Origin: an uncultured Bacteroidaceae bacterium
Lineage (GTDB): Bacteria; Bacteroidota; Bacteroidia; Bacteroidales; Bacteroidaceae
Direction of reading: 5' to 3'
DNA length: 42,726 nucleotides
NCBI GenBank assembly: GCA_905236065.1
Contig: CAJONZ010000085.1
Location: forward strand, 1-42,726
Each line of letters begins with the position of its first letter. Positions within the stretch are counted from its first letter, which is position 1. A model generated the notes under the pieces. The model made no database searches. It was given only the letters and a program-made list of their open reading frames with translations, and was not told where the DNA came from. This document shows, piece after piece, positions 16,887-26,370 of the stretch. The position numbers were made by a program, and so were the translations under genes.

Positions 16887-19409
16887 ATGAAACTTAAATT
16901 TTTCACTTTTCATTTTGCACTTTGCGCCTTTCTCTTCTGTACACCCTGTGGCGCAACGAACAAGGAATCCATTCCCTTTGGTGACGGCATCCTGCAACTG
17001 CAACTACTCACGGACAACGCCGTCCGCATTCAATATGGGAAGGATGTGGCCACGCAGCAGCTTCCAGAGCTGATTTACAATCAAGAGAAAGCTCCTACCG
17101 TTCGCCACAGCCGAAAGCAGAAGGGCGACATCGTGACCATCAAAACCGCCAAGATGCAGGTTGTCACCGACCTGCGTCGGCAGACCGTCAGTGTGCTCAA
17201 CAAGCAGGGAAGCACCGGCTTCACGGCCACGGTTCATCAGCTGAAGCCGGCCACCGTTGCCGGAGAAGCAACCCATGAGGCTACACTACGGTTTCAGACC
17301 CCAAAGGACGAATGTCTCTACGGACTGGGACAGTTTCAGGACGGCCACTGCAACCTGCGTGGTCAAAGCCGCCGCCTCACACAGGTCAACACCCAAATCA
17401 GCATTCCCCTGCTTCTTTCCAACAAGGGCTATGCGCTCCTTTGGAACAACTACGGACTGACGGACTACAACCCTGCCGACCAATCCATTTCCCTGAAACG
17501 CCATGAGGGAGCCGGCACCAAGGAAGTGGTCAACGTCACTTCCACCCACGGCAACCAACAGGAAACCCGTGAGCGGAATATCTACGAAGGAACGCTCACC
17601 ATTCCAACAGAAGGCGACTACAGCCTGTTGCTCGACGTGGGACAGACCATGGCAAGGCGACACAACCTCAGCGTCGATGGTCAGCTCATCATCGACATGA
17701 ACAACCTTTGGCTTCCGCCTACCACCTCCACCATCGTCCACCTCACAGCTGGACAGCACACCGTGACCGCCGAACTGACCAAGGAAGACCGCCCCATGCT
17801 CTTCTACCAACCCGTCGGCGACCAGACCACGTTGCGCTCGCCTGCTGCCACGGCTGTGGATTACACTGTGTTTGTCGGAAATGCCGACGAAGCCATCGCC
17901 ACTTTCCGGCAGGTTTCCGGCAACGTTCCCCTCATGCCCCGCTGGGCGTTGGGCTATATCCACTGCCGCGAACGCTTCCACAGTCAGGAGGAAATCCTCA
18001 CTACGGCCAACCGTTTCCGAAAGGAACAACTGCCCGTTGACTTGCTGGTGCAAGACTGGCAATACTGGGGAAAATATGGGTGGAACGCCATGCGCTTCGA
18101 CGAAGATAACTACCCCGACCCTCACGCCTTGACCGACAGCCTTCATAACATGGGTATCAGATTGATGCTCAGTGTGTGGTCAAAAATAGACAAAAACTCG
18201 GAAGTGGGACGCCAGATGCTCGGACAAGGCTACTACATCCCCGGCACCGACTGGATTGACTTCTTCAATCCCGACGCCGCTGCCGCCTATTGGAAAAACT
18301 TCAGCCAACGCCTCCTGCCCCTTGGCATCGATGCATGGTGGCAAGATGCCACGGAACCAGAGAACGACGACCTGCTGGGCCGACGCATTGCCGGTGGGAA
18401 ATATCCCGGTGAACTCTTCCGCAATGCCTATCCCCTCATGGTCAACAAGACCGTCTATGAGGGCCTGCGCCACGACGCACCCCAGCAACGTCCCATGATA
18501 CTCACCCGTTGCGGCTTCCCTGGCATCCAGCGCTATGGCTCTGCCATGTGGTCGGGCGACGTAGGCAACGACTGGCTCACCCTGCGCCGACAGATAACCG
18601 CCGGACTCGGCATGGCCGCTGCGGGAATGCCATGGTGGACTTACGATGCAGGAGGATTCTTCCGTCCCGGAAACCAATACACCGACCCCGCTTACACCGA
18701 GCGGATGCTCCGCTGGATTGAGACCGCTGTCTATCTGCCACTGATGCGCGTACATGGCTACATGAGCAACACCGAACCGTGGAACTACAGCCCCGAAGCC
18801 CAGCAGGCCATCTCTGAAAACCTGCGCCAACGCTACCGCCTGCTGCCCTACATCTACAGCCAGGCCGCAGCCGTCACCCTACAAGGTTCCACCCTCATGC
18901 GCCCCCTTGTCTTCGACTTCCCCGACGATACCGAGGCACTGCGTCAGGACTGTGAATACATGTTCGGCCCGGCCCTGCTCGTCAGTCCTGTCACCCAGGA
19001 AGGTGTGCGTGAATGGGCCACCTATCTGCCTCAAAACAAGGGCGGTTGGTACGACTACCACACAGGACGCCATTACGACGGCGCTCAGACCGTCATCACC
19101 CCCGTTGACCTCGCCCACATCCCTGTCTTCGTCCGTGCCGGAAGCATCCTGCCCCTCCGCACCGTTGACAGTCAACACACTGCCGACGCCGCCGATGCCC
19201 CCATCGAGCTCCGCGTCTATCCCGGTGCCGATGCCACGTTCACCCTCTACGAGGATGACGGCGTCAGCAACGAATACGAGCAAGGCTGCTATGCCACCAC
19301 ACAGCTTACCTGGAACGAACGGAAGCAAAAACTTACCGTGTCGCCCCGCCGTGGCAGTTACAGCGGTATGAAGGCACAGCCTGCCTTCCGCACCGTCGTG
19401 GTTAAATAA
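16887..19409 (+). CDS. Secreted GH31 alpha-glycosidase, alpha-xylosidase-like, with PA14 insert
   Basis: 840 residues, signal peptide at 1-24 (CAFLFCTPCGA, possibly a lipobox). N-terminal beta-sandwich (about 30-225 and 320-345) is interrupted by a PA14-like domain (about 228-315, YEGTLTIPTEGDYSLLLDVG), an arrangement known from GH31 alpha-xylosidases acting on xyloglucan. The barrel shows VQDWQYWGKYGW, the nucleophile Asp487 in WWQDATEPE, and the acid/base Asp558 in WSGDVGNDW. C-terminal beta domains end at about 835. It likely removes alpha-xylose (or alpha-glucose) from oligosaccharides in the periplasm or at the surface. Probably co-transcribed with the GH97-GH3 gene; no SusC/SusD genes or regulator are in view. 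Confidence 0.9.
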   Translation: MKLKFFTFHFALCAFLFCTPCGATNKESIPFGDGILQLQLLTDNAVRIQYGKDVATQQLPELIYNQEKAPTVRHSRKQKGDIVTIKTAKMQVVTDLRRQTVSVLNKQGSTGFTATVHQLKPATVAGEATHEATLRFQTPKDECLYGLGQFQDGHCNLRGQSRRLTQVNTQISIPLLLSNKGYALLWNNYGLTDYNPADQSISLKRHEGAGTKEVVNVTSTHGNQQETRERNIYEGTLTIPTEGDYSLLLDVGQTMARRHNLSVDGQLIIDMNNLWLPPTTSTIVHLTAGQHTVTAELTKEDRPMLFYQPVGDQTTLRSPAATAVDYTVFVGNADEAIATFRQVSGNVPLMPRWALGYIHCRERFHSQEEILTTANRFRKEQLPVDLLVQDWQYWGKYGWNAMRFDEDNYPDPHALTDSLHNMGIRLMLSVWSKIDKNSEVGRQMLGQGYYIPGTDWIDFFNPDAAAAYWKNFSQRLLPLGIDAWWQDATEPENDDLLGRRIAGGKYPGELFRNAYPLMVNKTVYEGLRHDAPQQRPMILTRCGFPGIQRYGSAMWSGDVGNDWLTLRRQITAGLGMAAAGMPWWTYDAGGFFRPGNQYTDPAYTERMLRWIETAVYLPLMRVHGYMSNTEPWNYSPEAQQAISENLRQRYRLLPYIYSQAAAVTLQGSTLMRPLVFDFPDDTEALRQDCEYMFGPALLVSPVTQEGVREWATYLPQNKGGWYDYHTGRHYDGAQTVITPVDLAHIPVFVRAGSILPLRTVDSQHTADAADAPIELRVYPGADATFTLYEDDGVSNEYEQGCYATTQLTWNERKQKLTVSPRRGSYSGMKAQPAFRTVVVK

Positions 19410-19446
19410 CTAAATAATATAATGTGGGATGCTGACCGAGAATACC

Positions 19447-20715
19447 ATGGAAAAGTTGCAGATACTGGCCGAATCGGCGAAGTACGATGTGTCGTGCTCA
19501 TCGAGCGGTACAGTACGCGGTGGCCGGAAGGACATGGTCGGCAACACGGTGGGCGGCATCGGCATCTGCCACTCGTTTGCAGACGATGGGCGATGCATCT
19601 CGCTGCTGAAGGTGATGCTGACGAACTACTGCATGTACGACTGTGCCTACTGCATCAACCGCCGCTCAAACGACATCCGACGTGCCACGCTTTCGGTAAG
19701 CGAGCTGGAGGAGATTACCATGGAGTTCTACCGCCGCAACTACATCGAAGGCCTGTTCCTGAGCAGCGGCGTGGTGAGAAGCCCCGACTACACGATGGAG
19801 CGACTGGCAGCCATTGCCCGCGACTTGCGGACGAAGCATCGTTTCAACGGCTACATCCACCTGAAGAGCATTCCGGGGGCAAGCCGTGAACTACTAAGCG
19901 AGGCGGGAAAGTATGCCGACCGCATGAGCGTGAACATCGAGATTCCGAGGGAAGAGTCACTGAAGTTGCTGGCACCGGAGAAAAACCACCAGAGCGTGTT
20001 CCAGCCAATGCAGTTCATCCAGCAGGGAGTACTTGAGAACAAGGAAGACCGTAAGCGGATGCGCCACGTGCCGAGGTTTGTGCCAGCGGGACAATCTACA
20101 CAAATGATTGTGGGAGCCACGAACGAGACAGACCTCGACATTCTGGGCATGTCGGCAGCCCTGTACGGAAGGCCGACTATGCGACGGGTGTATTATTCGG
20201 GCTATGTCAGCGTGAACACCTACGACCCTCGCCTGCCAGTGCTGAAGCAGCCGCCCCTGGTACGAGAGAACCGCCTGTATCAAGCAGATTGGCTGATGCG
20301 ATTCTACCACTTCAGGGTTGATGAGATCGTAGATGAGCAGCACAGCAACCTGGACTTGGACGTGGATCCGAAACTCTCATGGGCCTTGCGCCATCCCGAA
20401 GAGTTTCCCGTGGACATCAACCATGACGACTACGAAAGAATCCTGCGTGTGCCAGGCATCGGCGTAAAGTCTGCCCTAATGATTGTCAGTTCGCGGAGGT
20501 TCAGCCGTATCACGTCCTACCACCTGAAAAAGATGGGGGTGGTCATGAAGAAGGCGAAGTATTTCATCACCTGCCACGAACTGACCGACAGCTATGCCAA
20601 CCCCGTCGTAGGCATCAACGAATTGCACCCCGAACGCCTGAAACCCCTGCTGGTCTCAAAAGCACAGCAAAAGAAGGCGGCGGCAGAGTTGCAGCTAAAA
20701 ATAAATTTCAAGTGA
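19447..20715 (+). CDS. Putative DNA modification/repair radical SAM protein (TIGR03916 type)
   Basis: 422 residues from the ATG at 19447, chosen because family members begin close to EKLQILAESAKYDVSCSSSG; ATG 19429 would add six residues. The radical SAM motif CMYDCAYC (CxxxCxxC) binds the 4Fe-4S cluster. The C-terminal third has a helix-hairpin-helix-like element (ILRVPGIGVKSALMIVSSRR), as in DNA repair proteins. The family is always discussed together with a DUF4130 partner, and that partner follows 42 nt downstream. The pair is thought to act in DNA modification or repair; the reaction is not known to me. Confidence 0.88.
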   Translation: MEKLQILAESAKYDVSCSSSGTVRGGRKDMVGNTVGGIGICHSFADDGRCISLLKVMLTNYCMYDCAYCINRRSNDIRRATLSVSELEEITMEFYRRNYIEGLFLSSGVVRSPDYTMERLAAIARDLRTKHRFNGYIHLKSIPGASRELLSEAGKYADRMSVNIEIPREESLKLLAPEKNHQSVFQPMQFIQQGVLENKEDRKRMRHVPRFVPAGQSTQMIVGATNETDLDILGMSAALYGRPTMRRVYYSGYVSVNTYDPRLPVLKQPPLVRENRLYQADWLMRFYHFRVDEIVDEQHSNLDLDVDPKLSWALRHPEEFPVDINHDDYERILRVPGIGVKSALMIVSSRRFSRITSYHLKKMGVVMKKAKYFITCHELTDSYANPVVGINELHPERLKPLLVSKAQQKKAAAELQLKINFK

Positions 20716-20757
20716 GAAGTCCCCTTAAAGTCCTCACCCCAAAACAACAAAAAAACG

Positions 20758-21540
20758 GTGTTAGTTTACATCTTCGATAGAACGCTGGACGGATTGCTTT
20801 GCGCCGTGTTTGATGCCTTCTCGCTGCGACAACAGCCGGAGGCATTGGTGGGGAGGGGCGAACCCTTGCCACTGTTCTGCGACGAGACTCACTGGGTGGA
20901 AACGGCAGAAGACCGGGCACAGCGAGTGTGGCGTGGACTGGAGAAACGACTGGGAAAGGATGCCCTCCGAATGTTGGCGGTGAGCTACCTTTCGGAACTG
21001 TCCGAACTGGATTTGCCGCTGTTCAACTACATCTGCAAGATCTTTCGGCGACCGGAGGGCAGTCGGTGCGTAGAGCTGAACTTCGCCGACCCCGACGTGC
21101 TGGCCGTGAGGAACATCTGCCGGAAAGTGCTGCACGAGCAACTGCGGATGAAGCAGTTCATCCGTTTCCAGAAGGCCAAGGACGGCACATACCTTGCCGT
21201 CGTCTCGCCCGACCACGATGTGCTGCCACTGGTGACCGACCACTTCCGCGACCGCTTTGGCGACCAGCCCTGGCTCATCTACGATGCAAAACGGCAGTAC
21301 GGCTTTCACTACGACCAACAGAACCTGACACGCATCCAGTTTCCCGAAGGTGAGCGCCTGCCGTTCGACCTGAAAAGCGGACAAATGGACGAGCAGATTC
21401 TCAGCGAGAACGACAAGACGTTTCAGGAACTCTGGCGCACTTACTTCAAGGCCGTCTGCATCCAGGAACGCATGAACCCCCGGAAACAGTTGAACGACAT
21501 GCCGAGAAGATATTGGAAATACATGACAGAAAAACAATAG
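20758..21540 (+). CDS. DUF4130 putative DNA repair protein (TIGR03915 type), partner of the radical SAM protein
   Basis: 260 residues, GTG start (GTG TTA GTT TAC, giving MLVYIFDRTLDGLL, the usual family beginning). DUF4130 continues through RNICRKVLHEQLRMKQFIRF and ends with the family hallmark NDMPRRYWKYMTE. The DUF4130 fold is related to uracil-DNA glycosylases. Placed directly after the radical SAM gene and 4 nt before rnr, so the three are probably co-expressed. Role in nucleic-acid repair or modification is inferred from the pairing. Confidence 0.88.
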   Translation: MLVYIFDRTLDGLLCAVFDAFSLRQQPEALVGRGEPLPLFCDETHWVETAEDRAQRVWRGLEKRLGKDALRMLAVSYLSELSELDLPLFNYICKIFRRPEGSRCVELNFADPDVLAVRNICRKVLHEQLRMKQFIRFQKAKDGTYLAVVSPDHDVLPLVTDHFRDRFGDQPWLIYDAKRQYGFHYDQQNLTRIQFPEGERLPFDLKSGQMDEQILSENDKTFQELWRTYFKAVCIQERMNPRKQLNDMPRRYWKYMTEKQ

Positions 21541-21544
21541 AACC

Positions 21545-23944
21545 ATGAAAAAAAGACTGACGAAACAATACGTGAACAAGCAAGAGCTGAGTGGGCAAGT
21601 GATGAACCTGCTCCGGGAGAACCCCGGCGAGAAGTATTCAATGAAAAAAATCTTCCGGGAACTGGGACTATCGACCCACCCCGCCCGAATGCTCTGCATT
21701 GATGTGCTGAAGGAACTGACAGCCGACGGTAGCATCCTGCAAGACCGCAGCCTGGACTACTACTACGATCAGGTGAAGCAAACGGTAGAGGGAACCTTCG
21801 ACCGCACCAGCGGCGGCAGGAACTTCGTCGATACCGACGACGGCGTCGGCATCGCCATCTACGACGAGGACACCCTTCACGCCCTGCCCGGCGACCGCGT
21901 GAAAGTGAGCCTCTTCGCCAAACGTCGCGACAAACGGCACCTGCACGGACAAGTGATTGAAATCGTCAAACGCTCGGAGAGACCCTTCGTCGGAATGCTT
22001 CAGATTCATCACGAGACTGCCTTCCTCGTCTGTCCCACAGGCATCCTGCCGCAGGACATTCTAATTCCGGCACGCTACCTGAACGGCGGCGTGAACGGCG
22101 ACAAAGTGGCCGTCCGCGTGGTGGAATGGCCAGCCAACTCCCGCAACCCCATCGGCGAAGTGACGGAAGTGCTGGGCAAGGGCGGCGAAAACGAAACAGA
22201 GATGCATGCCATCCTTGCCGAGTTCGGCCTGCCCTACACCTATCCCAAGGACGTGGAGGACGCAGCCAACCTGATTGAGCCGGGCATCACGCAGGCCGAG
22301 ATTGCCAAGCGGGAAGACTTCCGCGACACCCCGACCATGACCATCGACCCCCGCGACGCCAAGGACTTCGACGACGCCCTCAGCATCAAAGACGTCAGCA
22401 CGAAATACAGCCACTCGGACAACTCGAAAGTCTGGGAAATTGGCGTCCACATAGCCGACGTGAGCCACTACGTGCGGGAAGGCGACCTCATCGACGCGGA
22501 AGCCATGCAACGCGCCACCAGTATCTACCTGGTTGACCGCACCATCCCCATGCTGCCCGAACACCTGTGCAACGGCATCTGCTCCCTCCGCCCCGGTGAG
22601 GAGAAACTCACCTTCTCCGTCGTCTTCGACATGAACGAGGACGCCGAAGTGCTCGACAGCCGCATCCTTCACACCGTCATCCGGAGCGACCGCCGCTTCA
22701 CCTACGAGGAAGTACAGGCCGAGCTGGAAGCCCAGGGCGAAGCGACGGAGTGTGAAGCCATCCGCATGGGAAAGGCCCAACCCACCAAACCCGTCCCCGC
22801 ACAGGAAGTCACCTCTAACCCCTCCTCTCTCCCCTCCCTCACCAACGAACTAATCGCACTGAACCGTCTGGCAAAGAAACTGCGGTCTCAGCGATTCAAG
22901 GACGGAGCAATCGACTTCGACCGCGAGGAAGTGCGCTTCGAGATTGACGACCATGGCAAACCCCTGAGCGTCTATTTCAAGCGGGCCAAGGATGCCAACA
23001 AACTCGTCGAGGAATTCATGCTGTTGGCCAACCGCACCGTAGCCGAGCACGTGGGCAAAGTGAAGAAAGGAGAGAAGGCAAAGACACTGCCCTACCGCAT
23101 CCACGACCTGCCCGACCCCGCCAAGCTGGAAAACCTGGCAAAGACAGCCAGCCGGCTGGGCTTCCCCATCGTCACCCAGGGCGGCAAAGCGGATGTGGCA
23201 AAGAGCCTGAACCGCCTGCTGGCCGGCACGAAAGGTAGCCCATGGGAAAACCTCATCGAGAACGTTACACTACGAGCTATGCAGAAAGCCCGCTACTCCA
23301 CCTACAACATCGGACACTACGGACTGGCCTTCGACTACTACACCCACTTCACCAGCCCCATCCGCCGCTACCCCGACCTCATGGTTCACCGCCTGCTCAC
23401 CCGCTACGCCGAGCCCGACGCTCGCTCCGCCAACCAAAAACACTACGAAGACCTCTGCATCCACTCCTCCGACATGGAACAACTGGCCGCACTTGCCGAA
23501 CGCGCCAGCATCAAGTACAAGCAAGTGGAATTCATGGCCGACCGCATCGGCCAGGAGTTCGACGCCCACATCAGCGGCGTCACCGAATTCGGCCTCTACG
23601 CCGAAGTCGATGAAAACAAATGCGAGGGACTCATCGCCGTCCACACCCTCGGCGACGAAGGCTTCGACTACGACGACCAAAACTACAGCCTCGTAGGCCG
23701 CAAAACCCACCGCCGCTACACCCTCGGCGACCCCATCCGCATCCGCGTAGCCCAGGCCAACCTTTTCCGCAAACAACTCGACTACGAACCCGTAGAGCAA
23801 TCCACTGCCACTACCTCCTCCCCTCTCACCCCTCCCCTCTCACCTCTCGCCCTTCCTTCCTCCCCGAAGAAACCCAAGAAAGCAAAACCCACATCCTCCA
23901 AACGCGGCGGACGCGGGCAAAAGACGAAAAAAAGAAGGAAATAA
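21545..23944 (+). CDS. rnr: Ribonuclease R
   Basis: 799 residues. N-terminal winged helix (about 1-70, MNLLRENPGEKYSMKKIFREL), cold-shock domains (about 75-240), RNB catalytic domain with the metal-binding aspartates in DPRDAKDFDDAL (Asp268, 274, 276, 277), the HYGLAFDYYTHFTSPIRRYPDLMVHR motif split here only by description, and an S1 domain (about 665-750). The tail is strongly basic (KKPKKAKPTSSKRGG and KTKKRRK). It degrades structured RNA 3' to 5'. Odd features: a Ser/Pro-rich insert in the RNB domain (about 405-435) and a Ser/Pro/Leu linker before the tail (about 755-775), both encoded by near-pure CT tracts like those elsewhere in the window. Confidence 0.93.
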   Translation: MKKRLTKQYVNKQELSGQVMNLLRENPGEKYSMKKIFRELGLSTHPARMLCIDVLKELTADGSILQDRSLDYYYDQVKQTVEGTFDRTSGGRNFVDTDDGVGIAIYDEDTLHALPGDRVKVSLFAKRRDKRHLHGQVIEIVKRSERPFVGMLQIHHETAFLVCPTGILPQDILIPARYLNGGVNGDKVAVRVVEWPANSRNPIGEVTEVLGKGGENETEMHAILAEFGLPYTYPKDVEDAANLIEPGITQAEIAKREDFRDTPTMTIDPRDAKDFDDALSIKDVSTKYSHSDNSKVWEIGVHIADVSHYVREGDLIDAEAMQRATSIYLVDRTIPMLPEHLCNGICSLRPGEEKLTFSVVFDMNEDAEVLDSRILHTVIRSDRRFTYEEVQAELEAQGEATECEAIRMGKAQPTKPVPAQEVTSNPSSLPSLTNELIALNRLAKKLRSQRFKDGAIDFDREEVRFEIDDHGKPLSVYFKRAKDANKLVEEFMLLANRTVAEHVGKVKKGEKAKTLPYRIHDLPDPAKLENLAKTASRLGFPIVTQGGKADVAKSLNRLLAGTKGSPWENLIENVTLRAMQKARYSTYNIGHYGLAFDYYTHFTSPIRRYPDLMVHRLLTRYAEPDARSANQKHYEDLCIHSSDMEQLAALAERASIKYKQVEFMADRIGQEFDAHISGVTEFGLYAEVDENKCEGLIAVHTLGDEGFDYDDQNYSLVGRKTHRRYTLGDPIRIRVAQANLFRKQLDYEPVEQSTATTSSPLTPPLSPLALPSSPKKPKKAKPTSSKRGGRGQKTKKRRK

Positions 23945-23948
23945 AGAA

Positions 23949-23998
23949 AGGCGACCCGGACAAAACTTTTTGCCTGGGTCGCTCTTCATTTTTGGCAC
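23949..23998. terminator. Terminator between rnr and maeB (convergent)
   Basis: GCGACCC...(23951) pairs with GGGTCGC (23976-23982) around a CCGG/CCTGG inner stem; T-rich sequence follows on the plus strand (TCTTCATTTTT) and CTTTCTTTATTT on the minus strand. It serves both converging genes. Confidence 0.7.
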
Positions 23999-24019
23999 AG
24001 CCTCTTGTTCTTTCCGTTT

Positions 24020-26314
24020 TTACTTACTGATTCGATGTTGCAACTTCCACACGAAGGCATCGATGGTTGCCACCGAGACGATGTTCACCACGTCGCGCAC
24101 CGAGGCATCGTGGTCGGTGAAGTAGATGGGCTTCTTCAGTCCCATCTGGATGGGGCCGATAACTTCCACGCTCGGGTCGAGCAGCTGCAACATCTTGTAG
24201 GACGACTGTGCACTGGTCAGGTTCGGGAATACTAATGTGTTCACTTCCTTGCCATAGAGACGGGTGAACGGATACATTTCGTCGCGCCGTTCACGATCCA
24301 GTGCGAAACCGATTTGCATTTCGCCATCGACGGCCAAATCGGGGAACTCATGCTGCAACTGCTCCACGGCACGGCGCACTTTCAGCGAACCTTCGCCCGT
24401 GTCGGAACCAAAGTTCGAGTGGCTGAGCATGGCAATGTGCGGCTTCTCGTTGAACCATCGCACCGTCGTGGCGCACAGCCGGGCGATGTCCACCAGCTCC
24501 TCTGTGGTCGGGTCGTTGTTTATCAGTGTGTCACCGACATACAGCGTTCCCTTCGACGAGTTGATAATGTGCATAGTGCCGAACTGCTTGAACTCCTCGC
24601 GGATGCCAATGACTTCCTTGGCCACTTTGATGGTGTTGCTGTACTTTGTGTAGAGACCCGTGATGAAGGCGTCGGCCTCGCCCGTTTCCACCATCATCAT
24701 GCCGAAATAGTTCCGCTCAAACATCTTGTCGTTGGCCTCGCGGAAGGTGTAGCCGTCGCGCTGGTGCTTCTCCACCAGCAGGCGAGCAAAGCGCTCACGC
24801 CGTTCAGCCTCGTTGTCATGGCGCAGGTTCACCAGTTCGATGCCTTCCAGGGAGAGGTCGAGTTCGGCAGCCAACTTGCGGATGCGCTCATCATTACCCA
24901 GAAGTATCGGCTGGCAGATGCCTTCTGCCTTGGCTTGCACGGCTGCGCGGAGCATCGTGGGGTGAATGCCCTCGGCAAAAACCACCCGCTGCGGATGGGC
25001 AATAGCCGTCGCATAGAGCTTTTGTGTCAGTTTCGTCTCCTGTCCCAGCATGAGCGACAAGCCGTGCTTGTAAGCGTCCCAGTCCTCAATCGTACACCGG
25101 GCCACACCGCTCTCGATGGCGGCCTTGGCCACCGCCGCACTCACTTCGCTGATGAGCCGGGGGTCAACGGGCTTTGGGATGAAGTAGTCACGACCGAACT
25201 TCAGGTTGTTCACCTTGTACACGTCGTTCACCACGTCGGGCACGGGCTGCTTGGCCAGGTCGGCAATGGCGTGGACTGCGGCCATTTTCATGGCTTCATT
25301 AATGGCTGTAGCATGGACGTCCAGCGCACCACGGAAAATGTATGGGAAACCGATTACGTTATTTATCTGGTTGGGATAGTCCGTGCGGCCCGTTGACATC
25401 AAAACGTCGGGGCGGGCTTCCATGGCGTCCTCGTAGCTGATTTCGGGCACGGGGTTGGCCAAGGCGAAAATTACGGGATCCTTCGCCATCGAGCACACCA
25501 TGTCTTTCGTCAGCACGTTGCCCTTCGACAGGCCCACAAACACGTCTGCACCCTCAATGGCCTCCGCCAACGTATGCACGTCGCGACGGTCTGTGGCAAA
25601 ATAGCGCTTCTGCTCTGTCAGTCCCTCGCGGTCGCTCGTAATCACACCTTTCGAATCCAGCATCAGGATGTTCTCACGCCGTGCGCCCAATGCCTCGTAG
25701 AGCTTTGTGCAGGAGATGGCTGCCGCACCCGCTCCGTTCACCACGATGCGCACTTTGCTGATGTCTTTTCCATTCACCTCCAGCGCGTTTTTCAGTCCCG
25801 CTGCCGAGATGATGGCCGTGCCGTGCTGGTCGTCGTGCATCACGGGGATGTCGAGGGTGCGTTTCAGACGCTCCTCTATGTAGAAACACTCGGGTGCCTT
25901 GATGTCCTCCAGGTTGATGCCGCCAAAGGTCGGGGCGATGCGCTCCACGGCCTCGCAGAACTTCTCGGGGTCTTTCTCGTTCACCTCGATGTCAAACACG
26001 TCGATGCCTCCGTAAATCTTGAACAACAGGCCCTTACCTTCCATTACGGGCTTGCCGCTCAGGGCACCGATGTCGCCCAGACCCAGCACCGCCGTTCCAT
26101 TCGAAATGACGGCCACCAGGTTTCCCTTGTCCGTATAGCGATAGGCGTCATCCGCGTTCTGTTGGATTTCCAGACACGGATAAGCCACACCTGGCGAATA
26201 GGCCAAGCTCAAGTCGGTCTGTGTACGATAAGCCTTCGTGGGCTTCACCTCTATCTTTCCGGGACGGCCTGCCTCATGATACTGAAGCGCCGCCTCTTTC
26301 GTAATTTTTGCCAT
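24020..26314 (-). CDS. maeB: NADP-dependent malic enzyme with phosphotransacetylase-like C domain
   Basis: 764 residues, the size of MaeB. Malic enzyme N domain (about 1-160) with [32 protein letters not shown] and [13 protein letters not shown](P)-binding domain (about 163-410) with [10 protein letters not shown]; and a phosphotransacetylase-like domain (about 430-760) with RVVFAEG and [17 protein letters not shown]. It converts malate to pyruvate and CO2, making NADPH; the C domain of MaeB is regulatory, sensing acetyl-CoA or related compounds, rather than an active acetyltransferase. It lies 56 nt after the HU-LysM gene on the same strand without an evident terminator, so co-transcription is possible. 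Confidence 0.93.
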   Translation of the reverse strand: MAKITKEAALQYHEAGRPGKIEVKPTKAYRTQTDLSLAYSPGVAYPCLEIQQNADDAYRYTDKGNLVAVISNGTAVLGLGDIGALSGKPVMEGKGLLFKIYGGIDVFDIEVNEKDPEKFCEAVERIAPTFGGINLEDIKAPECFYIEERLKRTLDIPVMHDDQHGTAIISAAGLKNALEVNGKDISKVRIVVNGAGAAAISCTKLYEALGARRENILMLDSKGVITSDREGLTEQKRYFATDRRDVHTLAEAIEGADVFVGLSKGNVLTKDMVCSMAKDPVIFALANPVPEISYEDAMEARPDVLMSTGRTDYPNQINNVIGFPYIFRGALDVHATAINEAMKMAAVHAIADLAKQPVPDVVNDVYKVNNLKFGRDYFIPKPVDPRLISEVSAAVAKAAIESGVARCTIEDWDAYKHGLSLMLGQETKLTQKLYATAIAHPQRVVFAEGIHPTMLRAAVQAKAEGICQPILLGNDERIRKLAAELDLSLEGIELVNLRHDNEAERRERFARLLVEKHQRDGYTFREANDKMFERNYFGMMMVETGEADAFITGLYTKYSNTIKVAKEVIGIREEFKQFGTMHIINSSKGTLYVGDTLINNDPTTEELVDIARLCATTVRWFNEKPHIAMLSHSNFGSDTGEGSLKVRRAVEQLQHEFPDLAVDGEMQIGFALDRERRDEMYPFTRLYGKEVNTLVFPNLTSAQSSYKMLQLLDPSVEVIGPIQMGLKKPIYFTDHDASVRDVVNIVSVATIDAFVWKLQHRISK

Positions 26315-26370
26315 GTTTCTTTTGTATTAATAACGATTAAATAATTGAAGTTTCGTAAGCTCAACTTTTT

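Noticed and set aside
12553..19409. Complete polysaccharide utilisation locus
   Set aside because: No SusC/SusD pair, hybrid two-component system or ECF sigma factor is present; only the enzymes are visible.
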